A stretch of 64,000 nt of DNA from positions 16,061,987 to 16,125,986 of the forward strand of contig OY986964.1 in the NCBI GenBank assembly GCA_963920575.1. Direction: 5' to 3'. Each line of letters starts with the position of its first letter. Positions within the stretch are counted from its first letter, which is position 1. The notes below the pieces were generated by a model, which did no database searches, was not told the DNA's origin, and saw nothing but the letters and a program-made list of their open reading frames with translations. The translations under genes were made by a program, and so were the position numbers. Source of the stretch: Narthecium ossifragum. Taxonomy: Eukaryota > Streptophyta > Magnoliopsida > Dioscoreales > Nartheciaceae. Below, one piece after another: positions 43,696 to 55,260 of this stretch.

Positions 43696-45105
43696 TTACT
43701 CATAAGGCAATAACTTTCTACTTAGATAAAAAACTGCTCTCTCTATACCATCCTTGTCATCTTCCGCCAAGAGACCTCCTATCGATCGGTCTGCTGCAGC
43801 GATGTAAAGCTTCATAGGATCATTGACCCTTGGCGACACCATAACTGGTGGCGTTGCTAAATGAGTCTTTAAGCATTCAAATGCTTGCTGATGCCGCTCT
43901 TCCCAGACGAAGTCGTCTTCATTCTTCAATCGTAAGAGCGATGAGAACTCTTGAGTCTTTTCTGCATAGTTAGAAATAAATCTTCTTAAAAAGTTCACTT
44001 GACCAAGGAACTTTTGCAGTTCTTTCTTAGTTCTTGGAGGACTGACATCAATAAAAGATTTTGCTTTATTTTGATCAAGTTCAACGCCACATTGATGAAC
44101 GAGAAAACGAAGAAAGTTTCCTGCTTGCACCCCAAAAGCACATTTTAAGGGATTTAATTTTAATTGGTATTCTCTCATTGCCTCAAATGTCTTGACTAAT
44201 TGAGAAAAATGATCAGCCACCATTGGCGATTTAATAACAACGTCATCGACATAAACTTCGATAAACTGATCGATCATATCATGAAAGATCATGTTCATCG
44301 CTCGCTGATAAGTAGCACCAGCAGCTTTTAATCCAAAACGCATAACAATCCATTCATAGCTACCAATCGCCCCTGAGCATCTAAATGCCGTTTTATAGAC
44401 GTCTTTCTCGGCAATATATATTTGGTTGTATCCTGAATATCCGTCCATAAAAGAATACATTTTATGTCCAGCAGTTGAATCGACCAAATTATCTACTGAA
44501 GGCATAGGATACTCATCTTTTGGCGTTGCCAAATTCAAATTCCTAAAGTCTATGCAGACTCTAAGTTTGCCATTTTTCTTCATAACTGGCACTATATTTG
44601 AAAGGCATTCTACATATCTGGCCATTCTAATAAAATTGGCATTTAGCAATCGTTCAATTTCTTTTTTAACCTCTGGGACTACATTAGAAGCAAAACGCCT
44701 TGGCGCTTGCTTATATGGCTTAAAATTTGGTCGAGTAGGAAGTTCATGCTCGACGATATTTCTATCTAAGCCAGGCATTTCCTTATAATCCCAAGCAAAG
44801 CAATCTTTATATGAACGTAAAATAGCAATAAGTTCATACCTTACGCCTTGATCGAGAAGTTTGCTGATGAAGGTTGGCCGATGTTCCTCTCCATCGCCAA
44901 TATCGACTTCTTCCAAAGGATCTTGAGCTTGCATATTTCCACGTTCACCATAAGGAACTTTTTCTTCGTCCTCTTGAGGAATTTCCTTCAAACAATCCAA
45001 ATCGCTCATATCTTGTGCCATGAACGTCTCTATCTGATAAGCCATTAATTTGGCTTTCAAGGCCGTTACAGCGGTCCAATTTTTCTTAGGTTGTGTACCC
45101 ATCAC
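43696..45105 (-). CDS. Tat-2 reverse transcriptase segment (469 codons, part of a broken pol)
   Basis: The open frame contains the Ty3-type RT blocks in order: GKLRVCIDFRNLN (about residue 160), MYSFMDGYSGYNQI (about 200), FGLKAAGATYQRAMN (about 250), the catalytic YVDDVVI (about residue 287), KKELQKFLGQVNFLRRFI (about 370), and the start of RNase H, KLYIAAADRSIGGLLAEDD (about 435). The typical TNASD/CDASD of RNase H is changed to AAADRS, as in many Tat elements. RT copies element RNA to DNA in the particle. The frame is open, but neighbours on both sides are shifted (a frameshift at about 45105), so the pol as a whole is dead. Confidence 0.85.
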   Translation of the reverse strand: MMGTQPKKNWTAVTALKAKLMAYQIETFMAQDMSDLDCLKEIPQEDEEKVPYGERGNMQAQDPLEEVDIGDGEEHRPTFISKLLDQGVRYELIAILRSYKDCFAWDYKEMPGLDRNIVEHELPTRPNFKPYKQAPRRFASNVVPEVKKEIERLLNANFIRMARYVECLSNIVPVMKKNGKLRVCIDFRNLNLATPKDEYPMPSVDNLVDSTAGHKMYSFMDGYSGYNQIYIAEKDVYKTAFRCSGAIGSYEWIVMRFGLKAAGATYQRAMNMIFHDMIDQFIEVYVDDVVIKSPMVADHFSQLVKTFEAMREYQLKLNPLKCAFGVQAGNFLRFLVHQCGVELDQNKAKSFIDVSPPRTKKELQKFLGQVNFLRRFISNYAEKTQEFSSLLRLKNEDDFVWEERHQQAFECLKTHLATPPVMVSPRVNDPMKLYIAAADRSIGGLLAEDDKDGIERAVFYLSRKLLPYE

Positions 45106-45776
45106 AACAAATTTGAGACTGATGATCGGCCAACTCTTGGAGCAAAGGCCACTGAGGTTGGTCTTGCTGGATCAAATAGTTCAACGACTCGCTCCTTCAA
45201 CATAGTGCCATTTTCTGACAATACCTTCAGGGTATCATCAATCTGGATGAACTGCAATGGGCCATAATTGCCGTCATAGAAAGATGCCTCGATACCATGA
45301 GTGTCGATATTATAAGGCATGTTGTTGGCCATAATGGACTCCACATTTCCTTCAGCATATCATATAAACAAACACTGGTGAAGTGAGGATGGAACGCACT
45401 GGCTACTGTGAATCCAATCTCGACCAAGTAAAATATTGTAACTGGTCGTCGAGTCCATGACAAAGAACGTTGTCGTCATTGTAACACTTCCCACTTTGAT
45501 ATCTAAAGGGAGAATCCCTTTGGCAGGAGCCGGGACCCCACTGAAACCTGTTAGTTTTATATCTGTGGGAATCAAATCACTATCAGTCTTGCTCAGTTTC
45601 TTCACCCGTTTGGTCGGGATCACATTAATTGCTTCACTTGTATCGATTAGAACCCGACTTATAGGAACGCCGTTGATTTCGGCCTTAATGTGCAAAGGTT
45701 GAAGATGACGCGTCATGGCCTCTGGTGGTCGATCAAACACCGCCATGCTCTTTAATCGGCGATCTTCATTCAGCAA
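45106..45776 (-). pseudogene. Tat-2 protease and protease-RT linker, with nonsense codon
   Basis: It contains LQPLHIKAEINGVPISRVLI followed by DTSEAINVIP, the aspartic protease site with Asp-Thr-Ser where Asp-Gly/Ser-Gly is usual, then TTSYNILLGRDWIHSS, the ILLGRDW block of retroviral-type proteases. An in-frame TGA at about 45360-45362 falls where Trp is expected (before YAEGNVES), and a frameshift separates it from RT at about 45105. It would process the gag-pol polyprotein if intact. Confidence 0.8.
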
Positions 45777-47202
45777 CTTGGTCGATGATCCAGGCTGATC
45801 TTGAACTGCCTTTCCTTTGATCTTTGCCGCAATGTTGATAACTTCCGGGCTTTCTTGTCCATCCCATGATAGCCATTGCGAATCAGTTCCCTTGTCTTTT
45901 CGCTGTACCTCAGTTGCGTCTACATCCCAACCAATTGGAATGATCTACGTCTCTTCGGTTTGCTGAGCATACTTTGCCACATCGCTCTTAGGAACCCATT
46001 TCTTCACCAGCGGGTCGCCGTAACAGACTAAATAGTCAAACCTACCACTAGACTCGCCCTGAGTACTCACAGCTGAGTTGCCTGCTTTGTAGAGCTCCAT
46101 TAGAAGTTTCTTCTGGGAGATGTTCCTTCTCACCGCTTCCTCTTGAACCTTGATGGAAACTTCTACTTCTACCCATTCAACGTCTTCGACAATTGGTTCT
46201 TCCTCATCGCCCCAACCAGTTGGGACAATTGCTGCTGGTGCGGGGGAAATGATTTGGGCGACAACCTCTGTCTTCTTGACCAATCGCTTGACCCTTACAT
46301 TGCCATAAACTCGCAGGTAGTTGTATCGGCCACTTTCCTGGCCACCTGGTCCCACTGTTGGGTTACCGTTGTCATACAGCTATTGTAGCAATCGCTAAGT
46401 AGAGATACCCCTCTTCTGTGCTTCTTCAGCGACATTAATCTTCTCCTCCACCTCGACATATTCGTCCTCGTCAGCATGTATTAGGTTGACTAACGTTGAC
46501 CCCAAAGTTTCATCGACCAATGCGGTTGACGCTTCTCCATCGTCGACCATGTCGAAAATATCAGAGTCACTTTCCACTGGACACTGCTGTCCAAGGCTAC
46601 TAGGCAGTATGTAATGATTGGTGATGACGGGAGGCAAGGTTCCAAACTGGATCATCTGGTTATCTTCATCATCTTCCTCCTCATCCTTCTTGGGACGATA
46701 AAACATGCTAGGTCCTTTGCCACCTACCTTAGAACCGGCAGTGTTCTCATCTTCCTCCACGGTATCTTCGGTCTGGTCTTGGCTACTTTCTTGAGATTGT
46801 CTGGCCTTCATCATTTGGCCATACTTCTTCTGATGTCGCCGGTACTGAGTTCTTGTTATCTCTTCCACTGGAACTGATAGGCGAGTGTAACCGTTGTAGT
46901 TGTATCACCTTTCTGGCTTGTATGTGTAGAGGCACAAAATTCCTAGGGTAGACATGTGACGGACCTCGATTCCACTGCCAAGGTTGTGGGCGATGAAACT
47001 TTGTCCCAGGGAATGGAGTCATTGAGCGACTGAGGTCCCAGTGACATCTTGGCCAAACTTGGGACAATTCTTGTTCCTTCCCTTTATCTTGGCTGAGTCG
47101 GGCGAAGACATTTGGACGACTGTCGTCCTGAGTCTCATCGATAATGATCTTGAACTTTGGCAACTTGAAGTTTGCCATATCGGTCAGCACCATTCCCACT
47201 AT
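45777..47202 (-). pseudogene. Tat-2 gag C-terminal part with a duplicated domain of about 65 residues
   Basis: Three open pieces (45945-46355, 46395-46868, 46783-47199) form the stretch between the gag zinc-finger part and the protease. Two related segments occur: one with VEVEVSIKVQEEAVRRNIS...SGRFDYLVCYGDPLVKKWV (about 46000-46190) and one with VEVEEKINVAEEAQKRGIS...SGRYNYLRVYGNVRVKRLV (about 46280-46470). An in-frame stop and frameshifts break the region. The 5' end at 47202 is the insertion point of element A; the frame resumes at 56719-56766 and again at 63765. I do not know the function of the repeated domain. Confidence 0.65.
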
Positions 47203-47207
47203 AGCGG
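47203..47207. repeat. Target site duplicate agcgg of element A (left copy)
   Basis: It is identical to 56714-56718 and borders the TGATGA start of the left LTR. Confidence 0.95.
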
Positions 47208-48669
47208 TGATGAATAAATTTTATATCTCGCAAGTATACGAATCGGTGCAATCAGTATAGTAGCAAGACGAGTATCGTACCCACAGAGATTTGTAGAAAT
47301 TATTAGAGTGAAACGCTAAAGAACAGAAAAGAAAGAAAATAAGGAAGGGAAAATAAGAAATATGAAGTCTCAAAGATAGATAATCTAATAACGAAATAAG
47401 AAAATGATGAAAATATGATGGATGAATACTAAGGTTCCGATTTCACCATAACATCCTCATTCTATGCATTGAATCAATCAAGTTTCAGTTTAATTCCAAG
47501 GGCTCGTTCTTCCGGTATGATGATCCGTTCGGCCGCGGTCTTCACCAAGTACCCTCAATTAACCCTAGCTAATGAACCCATAACTAAGTGTTAATCAAGA
47601 ATCCATTAAGCTCTGAAGAACAATTATGAACCAAGAATACTCTTAGCTTGAACCCGGCCTCGACATAAACTCATTCATTCATAGATCCTGCAAGATTAGG
47701 GAATGAACCCTCGCCCAATCTCACATATAACAATCTATAATACTTCTATTGGCCAGATAAAGGTATTTAAGATCTCAGTTATAATAATGAATGAAACAAG
47801 GAAAATAAACTGATTAAATAATCATGATCCAATAACATAGAACGATTCAGTTAGGCTACATCGGTACCTTAGAAAAGAAACTAGCCACTCATGTTCATCA
47901 TGAGGGCAGCAAAACTAATGGAGAAATAAAGAAGAAATAAGAAAAGAAAACCAAGCCTGGAACCCTTATCTTCGCCTCCAAACGCTGCCAAAAAGTCCTC
48001 CAAAAGTCCCGCTTTGATAACCCTAAGTATTGTATTTATAGGCCTAAACTCGGGTGAGATTCGGCTCATTAAACGCTCCTTGCTGACGTGGCGGTCGACC
48101 GTGAGATCTCACGGTCGACCGGCAACTGTTCAAAATATTTCGGAAGAGCGACGGTCGATCCTCGCATCGACCCTGAGAAGTATTTTCTTTAACAGAGGCT
48201 GACGGTCGATGCGACGGATGATGCCACGGTCGACCGTGGGAAGTTTTGCATGTGACGGTCGATGCAACGGTCGTTCGGGGGAATTTCTGAGCGCGACGGT
48301 CGACCGTCACATCCTCACGGTCGACCGTCACTATTCATTCAGCTTGCGCACTTGTACGAAAAGTGTTGTATCTTCCTCTCTGAAACTCCAAATCACGAAC
48401 CGTAAAATTCTCTCGAAACTAGACTTCAAGATCTTTCCAACCATATATGGCACATCATCTGGTTCTTCATGAGCAGGTACTGATTAATCTTTAAATTTGA
48501 TCCATGCACTCTTTTCAGCTTCTTTTCTCCTTTTTCCTGCATTTTCCAAACAACTATGTGAAGCAACATATAGATATAAAAATAGGAATAAAGATGTTGA
48601 TTAAAGATAATAATCTAGCAATTGAGATGGTTATAAGGCTATTTAGAGTGCACTTTCATGCACTCATCA
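47208..48669 (-). mobile_element. Element A 3' LTR
   Basis: 1462 bp, TGATGA...TCATCA. TATA box on the minus strand at 48033-48041. GGTCGACC-type palindrome cluster at 48091-48331, starting about 50 bp upstream of the TATA box. Confidence 0.95.
48091..48331. promoter_or_regulatory. Cluster of ACGGTCGACCGT palindromes in the U3 part of element A LTR
   Basis: At least four full GGTCGACC cores and several half-variants (GGTCGATC, GGTCGATGC) lie in 240 bp just upstream of TATA. The same array is in the 5' LTR at 56136-56375. It is a plausible set of transcription factor or methylation-sensitive sites; the binder is unknown. Confidence 0.7.
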
Positions 48670-48682
48670 CACCCCCCAACCA
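48670..48682 (-). other. Element A polypurine tract
   Basis: The minus strand reads GGTTGGGGGGTG directly before the 3' LTR; it primes plus-strand DNA synthesis. Element B has the same tract at 58277-58289. Confidence 0.85.
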
Positions 48683-49853
48683 GCTTATTGCTAGTCTCTA
48701 GCAATTTTAAGCGCATAAAATATATTAAGCACACCACGGTTCAAGGATGTAGACAAGCATGATAAAAGTTCTGCCTTATCAAGTCAATAATGTTGTACAC
48801 CGTACAGAGCACGAAAACTTATAATACTCATACACATACCACCAACATATGAAATCAACTTCTACACTTCAAACATGCTAACACCATCCAGAAGAACACA
48901 TGTGACGTGATAAATAAATGTTACGTACAGAAGCAACTTCTACCCACCATTAGTCCAAACACGCTACTATCTTCATGACCAATCATCCAACCCTCGCACT
49001 TTAAGTACAACATGCTCTTTTTTTTTTTTTTTTTTTTTTTTCAACTATCAAACATTTTGCCGTTTTACACGAGCACTCTCCGCTTCATGAGGCGCAGAGA
49101 CCCGGTTACTTAACAAAACACTGAGTAGTTTTTTTTTTTTAGTGGTTCTACCTTTTTACGCGAGCTCCCTGCTTCCTGAGGCAAGAACACCCGGTTACTA
49201 AGTAGATCACCTAACAGTCGTTTAGGCACAGCTTATTAAAGCTCCAGAACATTTTCTGTATTTTTTTTTTTTCTGCATGCAATACTCAACACTAGCTAAT
49301 GCTGAAATCATGGTCTAGATTGACAATAGCATGCTCATTCCTCTGGTGAGTATAATCGCCACTGCACATAAAGTGTTCGTGTGTGAATCACATAATATTC
49401 TACCTTCAGGTTATTATACATGCAATCAATGTATCGGCCAATCCATATGAAAGCAGCATGTAAAATAAGCATAAACATTTCAGCTCATGTACAATTTAAC
49501 ACTATTAAACCAACAAGGTAGCATGAATAAAGTCATGAATGTCTACACCCCCCAACCTGAATTCAACATTGTCCTCAATGTGTGCATTTATCCAATAAAA
49601 ATATGTAGGAGGTGGCAATCCAAAAAATTTCAAGAAAAGGAAGAGACAAGATACTGTAAATAAGAACGAGGCTACCTTATAGAATAGCGAACATCTCCTC
49701 AAGGATCCTCCGGGTGGCTGAAAACCTAAAAGAAAAACAAAAGAGAAAATATAAAATTGAAAACTAAAACTTAAAGTTAAAAACTGGTTACCTTGGTGGG
49801 TTGCCTCCCACCCAGCGCTTTATTTAACGTCTAGGCAAGACGTAATACCAAGT
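48683..49853 (-). mobile_element. Element A 3' non-coding region
   Basis: 1.17 kb between pol and the polypurine tract with T-runs (49018-49041, 49129-49140, 49260-49272) and no env-like ORF. A conserved clause at 49545-49585 reads on the minus strand as CATTGAGGACAATGTTG followed by GGTTGGGGGG, an internal polypurine-like motif also present in B at 59289-59325. Confidence 0.75.
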
Positions 49854-52800
49854 TTAAGGTTCACCAAAATCAACTGCATCCACCACATCTGAATGTCCTT
49901 CCAAATACAATTTCAAACGGTGCCCATTGACTTTGAATTTGCTCCCATTCCTTTCATTCTCAATTTCAACAGCACCGTGAGGCGATACTTGTGTCACTTT
50001 GAACGGGCCCGTCCATCTGGATCTTAATTTACCTGGAAAGAATTTCATTCGTGAGTTATAAACTAAAACTTTCATACCTGGTGTAAACTCCTTCCGTTGT
50101 ATTACTTTATCATGATAGAGCTTGGTTCTTTCCTTGTAAATCTTAGCATTCTCGTACGCTTCATTCCGCAGCTCATCCAATTCATTCAATTGCATCTTTC
50201 TCATATCCCCCGCTTCTCTCATGTCAAAATTCAGCTGCTTTATTGCCCAATACGCCCTATACTCCAATTCCACCGGTAGATGACATGCTTTTCCAAAGAC
50301 AATGCGATAAGGGCTCATACCAATTGGAGTTTTATATGCAGTGCGATACGCCCAAAGAACATCATTCAATTTCACTGCCCAATCCTTCCTTGTAGTGCCA
50401 ACAACTCGTTCCAGGATCGTCTTTATTTGCCTATTGCTCACCTCCACTTGGCCCGACGTTTGAGGGTGGTAAGGAGTTGCGACCCGATGAGTGATGTTGT
50501 ATTTCTTCAACAATGCATCAAACGCTCTATTGCAAAAGTGTGATCCCCCATCACTTATAATCGCCCGAGGTGTACCAAACCTTGTAAAAATCATATCTTT
50601 CAAGAATCCCACCACGGTCTTGCTGTCATTGTTCCTGGTTGCAATTGTTTCAATCCACTTAGACACATAATCTACAGCAACAAGAATATACGTGTACCCG
50701 TATGATGGAGGAAACGGTCCCATAAAGTCTATGCCCCAAACATCGAACAATTCCACCACCAGATTATTTGTAAGAGGCATCTCATTCCTTTTGCTTATGT
50801 TCCCTGACCGTTGACATCTGTCACACTTAGCAACAAAATTAAATGCATCTTTGAATAGTGTAGGCCAAAAGAAACCAGATTGAAGAACTTTAAAAGCAGT
50901 TTTCTTATCTCCAAAGTGTCCTCCACACGTTAATTCATGACTAAATTTCAATATATGGTCATGCTCATATTCTGAAACACAACGCCTTATTATTTGATCA
51001 GGACAATGTTTAAATAAATAAGGGTCATCCCAAAAGTAATATCTGACTGTGGACAAAAATCTTTTCTTTTCTTGTGAACTTAGATCAGCACGCAGAACAT
51101 TACTAGCTAGATAGTTAACAATATCCGCATACCAGGGCTCTTTACCATTCACAGAAAATAGTTGTTCATCGGGAAAGCATTCTTGGATGGGTTGTACATC
51201 CTTAGGGCCGCCCATGTGTTCCAGTCGTGACAAGTGATCTGCCACTACATTATCGCTCCCTTTCTTGTCCCTTATTTCCAAATCGAACTCTTGCAGCAGT
51301 AGGATCCACCTGATTAACCTTGGCTTTGTATCCTTTTTGGTTAGTAGATATTTCAATGCTGCATGATCTGAATAAATAATAACTTTAGATCCAATCAAAT
51401 AAGAGCGAAATTTCTCCAATGCAAAAACAACAACAAGTAATTCTTTTTCAGTAGTTGAGTAATTGATTTGAGCAACATTGAGTGTACGACTTGCATAATA
51501 AATAGCATGAGAGACCTTATTTACCCTTTGTCCTAGAACAGCCCCTATAGCATAATCAGAAGCATCACACATTATTTCAAAGGGCAACGACCAATCAGGA
51601 GACATAATAATTGGTGCAGTAATCAATTTCTCTTTCAAAGTATTGAAAGCATCAAGACAAGCTTTACAAAACTTAAACTCACTATCTTTGGCCAATAAAT
51701 CACACAATGGTTGTGCAATTTTAGAAAAATCTCTAATGAATCTGCGATAAAATCCTGCATGGCCTAAAAAACTCCGCACACCTTTCACAGAAGTAGGGGG
51801 CGGTAATTTCTCAATCAAATCTATTTTTGCTTTATCTACGCCAATACCTTTACTAGAAATAGCATGTCCCAACACAATACCTTGCCTTACCATGAAGTGA
51901 CTCTTCTCCCAGCTCAATGTCAAATTTGTCTCTTCACATCTTTTAAGCACCAAGGTTAGGTGTGCCAGGCAATTATCAAAAGAATTCCCAAATACAGAAA
52001 AATCATCCATGAATACCTCGACAAACCTTTCTATCATGTCGGAGAAAATCGATATCATGCATCTTTGAAAGGTGGCAGGTGCATTGCACAATCCGAATGG
52101 CATCCTTCTGTATGCGAATGTTCCAAACGGACAGGTGAAAGTTGTCTTCTCTTGGTCCTCTGGGGCGATAGCAATTTGATTATAACCTGAAAATCCATCA
52201 AGAAAACAATAAAATGAGTGACCAGCTAAGCGTTCAAGCATTTGATCAATAAAAGGTAAAGGAAAGTGGTCCTTTTTAGTAGCTACATTAAGCTTGCGAT
52301 AATCGATGCAGACACGCCATCCAGTAGTCATCCTCGTGGGTATGAGCTCATTGTTCTCATTCTTCACAACTGTTATCCCTGATTTCTTAGGCACCACGTG
52401 AACTGGACTTACCAATTTGCTGTCAGAAATAGGATAGATCACGCCAACATCGAGCAACTTAAGGATCTCTTCCCGAACAACGTCTTTCATGTTTGGGTTG
52501 AGGCGACGCTGGGCATCCCGTATAGGTTTGGCATCCTCTTCCAAAATAATGCGATGCATGCACAGAGTAGGACTTACTCCTTTAATATCTGCAATTGTCC
52601 AACCTATTGCAGTTTTATGCTCCCTAAGAACTCTCAATAATTTTTCCTCTTCCAATGGAGTAATGTCAGAAGCAATAATCACAGGAAGGGTTTCATTCTC
52701 ACCAAGATATGCATATTTCAGATTACTAGGAAGAGGTTTTAACTCAAGCTTTGGTGGGGAAACTATTGATGAAACCATTTTAGAATAGGATTCATTTAGC

Positions 52801-55211
52801 ATGTCTAACCGAGATTCATCAGGGAAACATGGCTGCAATGCCTCAAGGGCTGCTATAACCTCCTTTGCTCCCTCGTAATTCTTCAACTCCTCCTTTTCCA
52901 TCGTCAATGCCGCTTCTAGAGTAGTCTTCACTTGCTCCTGCATGAAACTAGAAAACACCAATGAATCTAAAACATCTATTGAGAAACAATCAAAAGAGTT
53001 TGAAGGATAGGACATAGATTCAAAAACTTTAAATTCAATAGTTTCACCTAAAACTGTCATGCTGAGCTTACCATCCTGCACATTTATCATAGTCTTGGCT
53101 GTGGCCATAAATGGACGTCCCAACAAAATTGGTAAATTCCTATCATGTAAGGGCGCATTTTCCATATCCAATATCACAAAATCAGCAGGGATAATCAATT
53201 TATCAACTTGTACTAAAATGTCTTCTACAATGCCTAATGGATATTTAATGGAACGATCTGCAAGTTGTAGAGACATTGTAGTAGGTTTTAATTCACCCAC
53301 ACCTAACTGAAGAAAAACAGAGTAAGGCATCAAATTAACACTGGCTCCTAAATCAAGCATTGCCTCTCCTATCTTTGTATCACCAACAGTAATAGTAATG
53401 TTAAAACTCCCTGGATCCTTAAGCTTGGGTGGAAGCTTCCTTTGTAGAACCGCGCTTACCGTCTCTGAAACCATCACTTTTTCATGAGGTTCATACTTAC
53501 GCTTTGAAGTACTTAGTTCCTTGAAGAACTTTGGAAATGCTGGCATGTTCCTGATCACCTCAAGCAATGGTAAGTTCACATTAACCTTAGATAAAATATC
53601 ATAAATTTCAGAATATGACTTATCCATTTTGGCTTTCTTTAGACGGCCTGGAAACGGAACCGACGACACATATGGTGGAGGAGAGTTGTGATAAATCTCT
53701 GGAACTGAATTTGCTCTCTTTCCATGCTCAGAAGCAGATGTGGCCGGTGGTGGCCCTTTCGAGCATTCCTCCGTTTCAACTTCCTCACTTGCATCATCAT
53801 TACACTCATCAACAACTTTAGCATTAATCTTATTATCAATAATTTTACCTGAACGAAGAACTGTAACTGCTTTCGCTTGCTCAGGTTGGCTTGGGAATTT
53901 GCCTGGGACATGGGCTCGTACCGCATCAGCAAGTTGTCCCACTTGAACTTCTAACTTCCCAACGGATGCTGCAACATTCTTTAGTACCGCGTCATGTTGA
54001 GCAATGGCTGAATCTTGTTTTTCCATCTTTGAATCTATTTTCTGCATAAAAGCTAACATAGTCGCTTTCAAAGACGACTTAACAGGTGGGTTAGACTGAT
54101 TAGCAGTAGGCATACTAGCATTAGCAGTATTTTTCCATGAAAAATTCGGATGCTCCCTCCAACCAGGATTGTAAGTATTTGCATAAGGGTCAAATCTAGG
54201 TCTTGGGTTATACGCATTCATCAAATTAGCTTGCTCTTGCACATATTCAGGAAATTCACTACCAGAAGGACATGAATCAAACCTATGACCAACAATATTG
54301 CAAATTGAACAAACCTCAACCGGTTTTGCTTGTGTAGACATCATCGCGTCTATCTTCTTGTTAAGAGTTGCAATCTGCCTTGCCATGTCATCATTCTGGT
54401 TCAGCTCATAGATGCCTCTCGCCTTATTCCTCGTGTCCCTCTGCTGCGAGTTTGATCCTAGCATCTCATAGATTTCATATGCCTCCGGTGGTGTCCTTTT
54501 GAACATCGCTCCACCTGCAGCATTATCTGCCATAGTCTGACAAGAAAGATTTAGTCTATCATAAAAATATTGCATCTGATTTTCTAAAGAATAATTATGA
54601 TGTGGACATTGCATCAAAAGCATTTTAAATCTATCCCATGCTTCATGGAATGGTTCTCCATCAGCTTGCTGAAAATTTGGAATTTGTCTTCTCAAGTTAG
54701 TAGTCATGGCATGAGAATAAAATTTGCTAACAAACTTATTATAAATTGCATCCCAAGTCGTGAGTGATCCAGGAGGCAACGACATCAGCCATCTCTTCGC
54801 TTTATCCTTCAGGGTGTAAGGAAAACATCGCATCCTCAAGTGATCTTCAGTAATGCCACCTAAAGGAAAAGTCTGAATAGTAGCATAATAATCTTTCACA
54901 AACGTTAGAGCATCTTCAGAAGGTAAACCATGAAATTCAGGAAGCATAGAAAAATGTAGATTTTTAAGTTCATAATTTCTAGCCTCTGCAGGTAACGCAA
55001 TGCACGAAGGTGAGGTAGAAATAGTAGGCCTCGCGTACTCCTCCAAAGGACGTAAATTATTATTGAGCTCCATCTCCTCTTGTTCCTCCTCTTGAACTCC
55101 TAGATCTGATGTGGACAGGCTGTCTTTGTTAGATTTCTTCTTCCAACCAATTTGATCTACTTTATCGTTCAAGGACAACAACTTTTCTTTCCGTGATCGG
55201 CGACCTTGCAT
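49854..55211 (-). CDS. Athila gag-pol polyprotein of element A (1785 aa)
   Basis: One uninterrupted frame. Gag core (residues about 85-260, with [20 protein letters not shown] and [19 protein letters not shown]), zinc knuckle [14 protein letters not shown] (about 300-313), protease with the Athila-type [14 protein letters not shown] (about 618), RT with [20 protein letters not shown] and the catalytic FMDDF (about 1066), RNase H with [14 protein letters not shown] (about 1214) and SDHAALKYL (about 1280), and integrase with an HHCC finger (about 1427-1466) and catalytic D (GIDFMG, about 1492), D (ISDGG, about 1552) and E (QVEVSNR, about 1588). The C-terminus has [13 protein letters not shown]. 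All key residues are present. The ATG lies only 25 bp from the PBS. It would make particles, cDNA and integrate it; RT and integrase could also serve element B. Confidence 0.95.
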   Translation of the reverse strand: MQGRRSRKEKLLSLNDKVDQIGWKKKSNKDSLSTSDLGVQEEEQEEMELNNNLRPLEEYARPTISTSPSCIALPAEARNYELKNLHFSMLPEFHGLPSEDALTFVKDYYATIQTFPLGGITEDHLRMRCFPYTLKDKAKRWLMSLPPGSLTTWDAIYNKFVSKFYSHAMTTNLRRQIPNFQQADGEPFHEAWDRFKMLLMQCPHHNYSLENQMQYFYDRLNLSCQTMADNAAGGAMFKRTPPEAYEIYEMLGSNSQQRDTRNKARGIYELNQNDDMARQIATLNKKIDAMMSTQAKPVEVCSICNIVGHRFDSCPSGSEFPEYVQEQANLMNAYNPRPRFDPYANTYNPGWREHPNFSWKNTANASMPTANQSNPPVKSSLKATMLAFMQKIDSKMEKQDSAIAQHDAVLKNVAASVGKLEVQVGQLADAVRAHVPGKFPSQPEQAKAVTVLRSGKIIDNKINAKVVDECNDDASEEVETEECSKGPPPATSASEHGKRANSVPEIYHNSPPPYVSSVPFPGRLKKAKMDKSYSEIYDILSKVNVNLPLLEVIRNMPAFPKFFKELSTSKRKYEPHEKVMVSETVSAVLQRKLPPKLKDPGSFNITITVGDTKIGEAMLDLGASVNLMPYSVFLQLGVGELKPTTMSLQLADRSIKYPLGIVEDILVQVDKLIIPADFVILDMENAPLHDRNLPILLGRPFMATAKTMINVQDGKLSMTVLGETIEFKVFESMSYPSNSFDCFSIDVLDSLVFSSFMQEQVKTTLEAALTMEKEELKNYEGAKEVIAALEALQPCFPDESRLDMLNESYSKMVSSIVSPPKLELKPLPSNLKYAYLGENETLPVIIASDITPLEEEKLLRVLREHKTAIGWTIADIKGVSPTLCMHRIILEEDAKPIRDAQRRLNPNMKDVVREEILKLLDVGVIYPISDSKLVSPVHVVPKKSGITVVKNENNELIPTRMTTGWRVCIDYRKLNVATKKDHFPLPFIDQMLERLAGHSFYCFLDGFSGYNQIAIAPEDQEKTTFTCPFGTFAYRRMPFGLCNAPATFQRCMISIFSDMIERFVEVFMDDFSVFGNSFDNCLAHLTLVLKRCEETNLTLSWEKSHFMVRQGIVLGHAISSKGIGVDKAKIDLIEKLPPPTSVKGVRSFLGHAGFYRRFIRDFSKIAQPLCDLLAKDSEFKFCKACLDAFNTLKEKLITAPIIMSPDWSLPFEIMCDASDYAIGAVLGQRVNKVSHAIYYASRTLNVAQINYSTTEKELLVVVFALEKFRSYLIGSKVIIYSDHAALKYLLTKKDTKPRLIRWILLLQEFDLEIRDKKGSDNVVADHLSRLEHMGGPKDVQPIQECFPDEQLFSVNGKEPWYADIVNYLASNVLRADLSSQEKKRFLSTVRYYFWDDPYLFKHCPDQIIRRCVSEYEHDHILKFSHELTCGGHFGDKKTAFKVLQSGFFWPTLFKDAFNFVAKCDRCQRSGNISKRNEMPLTNNLVVELFDVWGIDFMGPFPPSYGYTYILVAVDYVSKWIETIATRNNDSKTVVGFLKDMIFTRFGTPRAIISDGGSHFCNRAFDALLKKYNITHRVATPYHPQTSGQVEVSNRQIKTILERVVGTTRKDWAVKLNDVLWAYRTAYKTPIGMSPYRIVFGKACHLPVELEYRAYWAIKQLNFDMREAGDMRKMQLNELDELRNEAYENAKIYKERTKLYHDKVIQRKEFTPGMKVLVYNSRMKFFPGKLRSRWTGPFKVTQVSPHGAVEIENERNGSKFKVNGHRLKLYLEGHSDVVDAVDFGEP

Positions 55212-55236
55212 TCACTACAAATAAACTCTAATCAAA

Positions 55237-55254
55237 TCCCCGGCAACGGCGCCA
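55237..55254 (-). other. Element A primer binding site, tRNA-Asp type
   Basis: The plus strand is tccccggcaacggcgcca; the minus strand TGGCGCCGTTGCCGGGGA is the known Athila primer site matching tRNA-Asp. Six bases separate it from the LTR. Confidence 0.9.
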
Positions 55255-55260
55255 AAAACT

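Noticed and set aside
49505..49702. Possible env-like ORF of element A (65 codons, minus)
   Set aside because: Too short, no signal or membrane pattern, and it overlaps the conserved non-coding post-pol clause.
55237..55254. tRNA-like sequences (also 1657-1668, 19615-19626, 62228-62245)
   Set aside because: These match only tRNA 3' ends because they are primer binding sites; no full tRNA genes are present.
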